The notes under the pieces are model-generated. The model was not told where the DNA came from. It worked only from the letters and a program-made list of their open reading frames with translations, and did not search any database. The position numbers and the translations under genes are program-made. A DNA stretch of 64,000 nucleotides, taken from Drosophila miranda. Taxonomy: Eukaryota > Arthropoda > Insecta > Diptera > Drosophilidae. Where the stretch lies: the NCBI RefSeq assembly GCF_003369915.1, contig NC_046673.1, forward strand, positions 23,737,718-23,801,717, in the 5' to 3' direction. Every line of letters begins with the position of its first letter. Position 1 is the first letter of the stretch. Shown here piece after piece: positions 59,666 through 64,000 of the stretch.

Positions 59666-60475
59666 ATGGACTTGGATTCGGACTCGGACCTATTCGACTT
59701 GACCAACGACGAGGACGATGAGGAAGGCGAGCTGCAGGCGCAGGCGAGCGCTTTCGAGTTGGCCACCAGCTACGTGAGTCGACAAACGCAAACATTCAAG
59801 GATTCCGATCTGCTGGAATTCTACGCATACTACAAACAAGCCACCGAGAGTGGCTGCAACCAGCCATGCCCTTCCATACTACAAATGAAGGCACGCAGCA
59901 AGTGGAACGCCTGGAAGGCACTGGGCGACATGTCCGAGGCCGATGCCCAGCGGTCGTATATCGAAAAGCTACAGGAAATCAATCCCAAATGGAAGGAAGA
60001 GTGCAGCAGCAGCAAGAAGTCAAAGGCCGGCGGCAATAGCTGGGCCGTTCATTCCATCGAATCGGTGCCAGTGGAGGAGGTTATGCCCGACAACAAGAAG
60101 ACCATGTTCGATCTAGTCAAGGAGAAGAATCTGTCTGCGCTCCGCCAGAAGATGCAGAAGGGCGATATCAACGTTAAGGATGAGCATGGCATGGCCCTTA
60201 TTCACTGGGCCACCGATCGCAATGCTGTCGACATCATAGACTATCTGGTGGTCTCAATGGGCGTCAGCGTCGACCAGCTGGATGCCGAGATGCAGACACC
60301 ATTGCACTATGCCGCCAGCTGTGGACACGTGGAGGCGGTGCGCACTCTTCTGCAACTGAAGGCCAGTCTGGAACTGTACGACGAGGACGGGCATTGCTGT
60401 TTCGATGTCGCCGATACCGAGGAAATCTTCAATATGCTCAAAGTGGAAGAAGAGCTACGTCAGGCTGCCACCTAA
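59666..60475 (+). CDS. ACBD6-like acyl-CoA-binding ankyrin protein (downstream cistron)
   Basis: A single-exon ORF of 269 residues. An acidic N-terminus (MDLDSDSDLFDLTNDEDDEE) precedes an acyl-CoA-binding domain (about 30-120): FELATSYVSRQTQTFKDSDL, LLEFYAYYKQATESG, KARSKWNAWKALGDMSEADA and AQRSYIEKLQEI, with the YxxYKQA/KWxAW ligand motif. Two ankyrin repeats follow (MALIHWATDRNAVDIIDYLV, TPLHYAASCGHVEAVRTLL). This is the ACBD6 architecture: binding long-chain acyl-CoA and supporting lipid remodelling and protein N-myristoylation. The start has a strong context (A at -3, G at +4), unlike the upstream cistron. AATAAA at 60521-60526 ends the unit, converging on Rpt6. Confidence 0.94.
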   Translation: MDLDSDSDLFDLTNDEDDEEGELQAQASAFELATSYVSRQTQTFKDSDLLEFYAYYKQATESGCNQPCPSILQMKARSKWNAWKALGDMSEADAQRSYIEKLQEINPKWKEECSSSKKSKAGGNSWAVHSIESVPVEEVMPDNKKTMFDLVKEKNLSALRQKMQKGDINVKDEHGMALIHWATDRNAVDIIDYLVVSMGVSVDQLDAEMQTPLHYAASCGHVEAVRTLLQLKASLELYDEDGHCCFDVADTEEIFNMLKVEEELRQAAT

Positions 60476-60517
60476 GGCTGTCCCCTGCCCTGCGCTGCCC
60501 CCAACAAGTTCCGTTCT

Positions 60518-60567
60518 TTTAATAAATGTTGAGATAATAGTCGCATGTTACTTGGGTGATTTTTAAT
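60518..60567. terminator. Convergent polyadenylation signals
   Basis: The plus strand has AATAAA at 60521-60526, for the RRM/ACBD6 unit. The minus strand has ATTAAA words at 60562-60567 and 60518-60523, for Rpt6. The two stop codons are only 120 bp apart, so the 3'UTRs are very short and probably overlap. Confidence 0.6.
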
Positions 60568-60595
60568 GACAAAAAATAAGGGTTACGCTTACGAT

Positions 60596-61940
<1,345 letters not shown>

Positions 61941-62054
61941 GTTGGGATTCTGCTGATGTGCTGTATATTGTCTGTATATGTCTTATATTGCGTGCAATTA
62001 TTGTTTTTTACCATGCACTTTTCTTCTTTACTTATGACTCGGCATTCTTTGTAG

Positions 62055-62283
62055 CAGTGTGACCAGTGTGACCGCGGATTTATTGATAAAATTTACGGTC
62101 TGAGCCTCACAAATATACCAAAATATACCATCTCATTTTAAAAATATACCGTGAATATACTGACAAATCCAAGTTCTATTATACATATTCCTCGATTTTG
62201 ATATTCTGTCGAATATTATTAGCTAGAAAGGTCTCTCAGCACTGCCCACAGAATTTTATACGACTAATGAATCTATTTTACAC
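62055..62283 (-). promoter_or_regulatory. Rpt6: Rpt6 promoter: core-promoter cassette, copy 3
   Basis: Two tandem Motif 1 sites on the minus strand (CAGTGTGACCAGTGTGACC, 62055-62073) are followed by CGCGGATTTATTGATAAAA (DRE variant), TTTACGGTCTGA, a pair of TATACC words, ATTTTAAAAATATACCGTG, AATATACTGACAAAT (motif 6, minus) and CAAGTTC. Homology to the cassette at 44507 continues to ATTTTATACGACTAATGAATC near 62255-62275. The Motif 1 pair sits 115 nt from the Rpt6 ATG, the expected start-site distance. Opposite-strand transcription would serve the ABCA gene (ATG 62470). Confidence 0.7.
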
Positions 62284-62469
62284 ACTTTTGCCCTTTGTTC
62301 TTAAACATCGTTAGCGAACAATCGGAATTAAAAAAAGCAAGGAGAATTCATCAAAATATGCTTGGAGAACAACGTTTTTATCGTTAGCTTAATATGAAAT
62401 AGTCAAAACGTAGCTACACAAAATCATTGAAAATAGTTAGTTTTAGTAGACCCCTAGTTAAATTTGAAA

Positions 62470-64000
62470 ATGACAGCAAGCTTTTGTCTGCTGTTCAAGC
62501 GCTACATTCAAATCGAGAGGAATCTATGGCGTCGCGTGCTTTTCGAGGCCATTGTGATGGTGATAATCATGATATTGATCCAGGGGAATCCCATAGCGCA
62601 CACGAAGCAATTGCTGTTCCCGCGCGCCAAAAGCGATCGCGATCATGTTATCGTTTCGCACAAGCTGGAGGACTTAGATATTCTATCGTAAGCTAAAAGA
62701 CGTTCCAAGCCGTTCCAAGCCGTCTGGTAGGTATATTATCATTTATATTTATTTCCGCAAAGGGGTATGGGCGACAAGAAGAGGGAGAAAACCAAATATT
62801 TATTGGCTTTCGCACCCAAAACGGAGTTTACCGAGCTGGTAATCAATGCCGTGGCCGACCAACTGGGAATGAAGGGAATCCAAGGCTACAAGAATAACGC
62901 CGAATTGCAGAAACATTTCGATGAGCGCACTACCCTGGCGGGCATCATTTTCCATGATTCCCCCCCAAAAGAGCCACCCGAGAGCCTCTCCATTTCCATA
63001 CGATTTCCCAGTGAATTTCGCACCATAAAACCATTCCTCACCGAGGCTCGCCTGTGGCTGACACGCTGCTCGGGCGCTGTCAGAGAGAAGCAGGACAATG
63101 CCAAGGACACGGATACGAATCAAGATCTCTATATACGCGAGGGTTTCCTTCAACTGCAGCATCATGTATTTCTTCAGTGGTTCCAACAGCTGAAAATCAA
63201 ATATCCCCACACATACGCGGAGCCCCAAGTGGAGGTCTTTAACATACGACTAAGGGCGGCCAATTCACCCTGCACCATGATGACCCTGGTCCGGATGCCA
63301 GCATTTCTATACAATTTCCTATATTTGATACCATTTTTGAACATTATCAGGGTGCGTATCGTATCGTATCGTATCTTCCTGCCTATCGCTAATTTGTCCA
63401 CCCACCCCCACGCTCACAGAATATCGCCGGTCAGCTGGAGGATGGCGTTATGGTCCATCAGTGGCACTATGGGTTCTCTTTCTGCACCCAGTACTGCTGC
63501 CTGTTTTTGGTGTTAATGCTGCGATTGCTACTGACGGCATTCTGTTCCCTCGTTGTTTTAATTGTAGGTTTCAACACCACTTGTTACACTCACACTTATC
63601 TATAGCTATTTTCAATCGCCTAATCCGTTCTTGCTCCTCTCCTCCGTTAAAACAGGTATTTTGGATACTGGAAGGTGGCCCCAATGTCGCCCAGGCGATT
63701 GCCGGCACAATATTATTTATATTAATCTACCACATTGAGCTGATACTAACCGCCATATTGGTGGCCAAACTCTTTGTTAATCCCATTAATTGCGTGCTCT
63801 TCGGCCTGGTCATTTGGCTGTTTACGTATGCGGCATTCAGCTTAATTCTCGAACGTTATTGGGACGTTCGCAGCTACTATGTTACCTCTGTATTGGGGTC
63901 CTTTTTCAACACACAGCTCAGCTTCTGCATGCAGCTGTTCCATCAAATGATCGACGATTCCAATAATCTGAAATTCTACGATTATATCGTCCTATTTGTC
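62470..64000 (+). CDS. ABCA-type lipid transporter, N-terminal part (truncated by window)
   Basis: Exons 62470-62687, 62763-63351, 63420-63563 and 63656 onwards join in frame and are still open at the window end. The start ATG opens SFCLLFKRYIQIERNLWRRV, followed by a signal-anchor helix (VLFEAIVMVIIMILIQG). A large extracellular segment follows (about residues 40-255: YLLAFAPKTEFTELVINAVA, IIFHDSPPKEPPESLSISIR), then MVHQWHYGFSFCTQYCCLF and a series of membrane helices (FILIYHIELILTAILVAKLF, VLFGLVIWLFTYAAFSLIL). This TM1, long ectodomain, five-helix layout is the first half of a full-size ABCA transporter (ABCA3-like), which exports phospholipids or sterols. The nucleotide-binding domains would lie beyond the window. 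Melanogaster has X-linked paralogues (CG1718, CG1494, CG1801); which one this is was not resolved. Confidence 0.85.

Overview
The window is nuclear DNA of a Drosophila-type dipteran. Short introns with GT..AG ends split compact genes, housekeeping promoters carry fly core-promoter words (GGTCACACTG, TATCGATA, AGTATATTT), and every confident protein has a clear fly counterpart. From memory, most identified genes (Ankle2, Mitoguardin, Trf2, PIG-T, the SS18 homologue, Dullard, Rpt6) are X-linked (Muller A) in D. melanogaster. The unusual neighbourhood, with two Mdh2-like genes and a pickpocket gene at one end, suggests a rearranged relative such as the obscura group. The species cannot be proven from the sequence alone.

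Left to right: a DEG/ENaC (pickpocket) channel (449-2515, -); a 3.9 kb non-coding stretch with decayed dispersed repeats; two tandem mitochondrial malate dehydrogenase paralogues (6395-7498 and 8695-9784, -) flanking an unrecognised small coding segment (7904-8149, -); a tandem array of copies of the Ankle2 terminal exon (10601-12290), then Ankle2 itself (12291-18113, -). Divergent from it are Miga (19100-20811, +) and a small four-helix membrane protein (21251-21958, +). Trf2 (26973-30435, -) follows, with about 5 kb of probable 3'UTR on its left and about 14 kb of microsatellite-rich 5' non-coding DNA on its right. Next come PIG-T (45752-47739, +), the Gln/Pro-rich SS18 homologue (50498-53512, -), Dullard (55565-56904, +), an apparently dicistronic RRM plus ACBD6-like unit (59241-60475, +), Rpt6 (60596-61940, -), and the 5' part of an ABCA-type transporter that runs off the window (62470-64000, +).

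The layout is dominated by head-to-head pairs (Ankle2/Miga, Trf2/PIG-T, SS18/Dullard, Rpt6/ABCA). Three of the four intergenic spaces carry a similar ~110-230 bp cassette of core-promoter motifs in the same order. The most distinctive observations are that dispersed promoter cassette, the tandemly amplified last exon of Ankle2, the dicistronic RRM/ACBD6 unit with no other ATG for more than 400 nt, and gene-conversion-like identity between the Mdh paralogues. Exon limits were read by hand from splice consensus and frame continuity; no alignment or expression data were available. Much of the rest (introns, UTRs, 30-45 kb, 22-27 kb) is low-complexity non-coding DNA.
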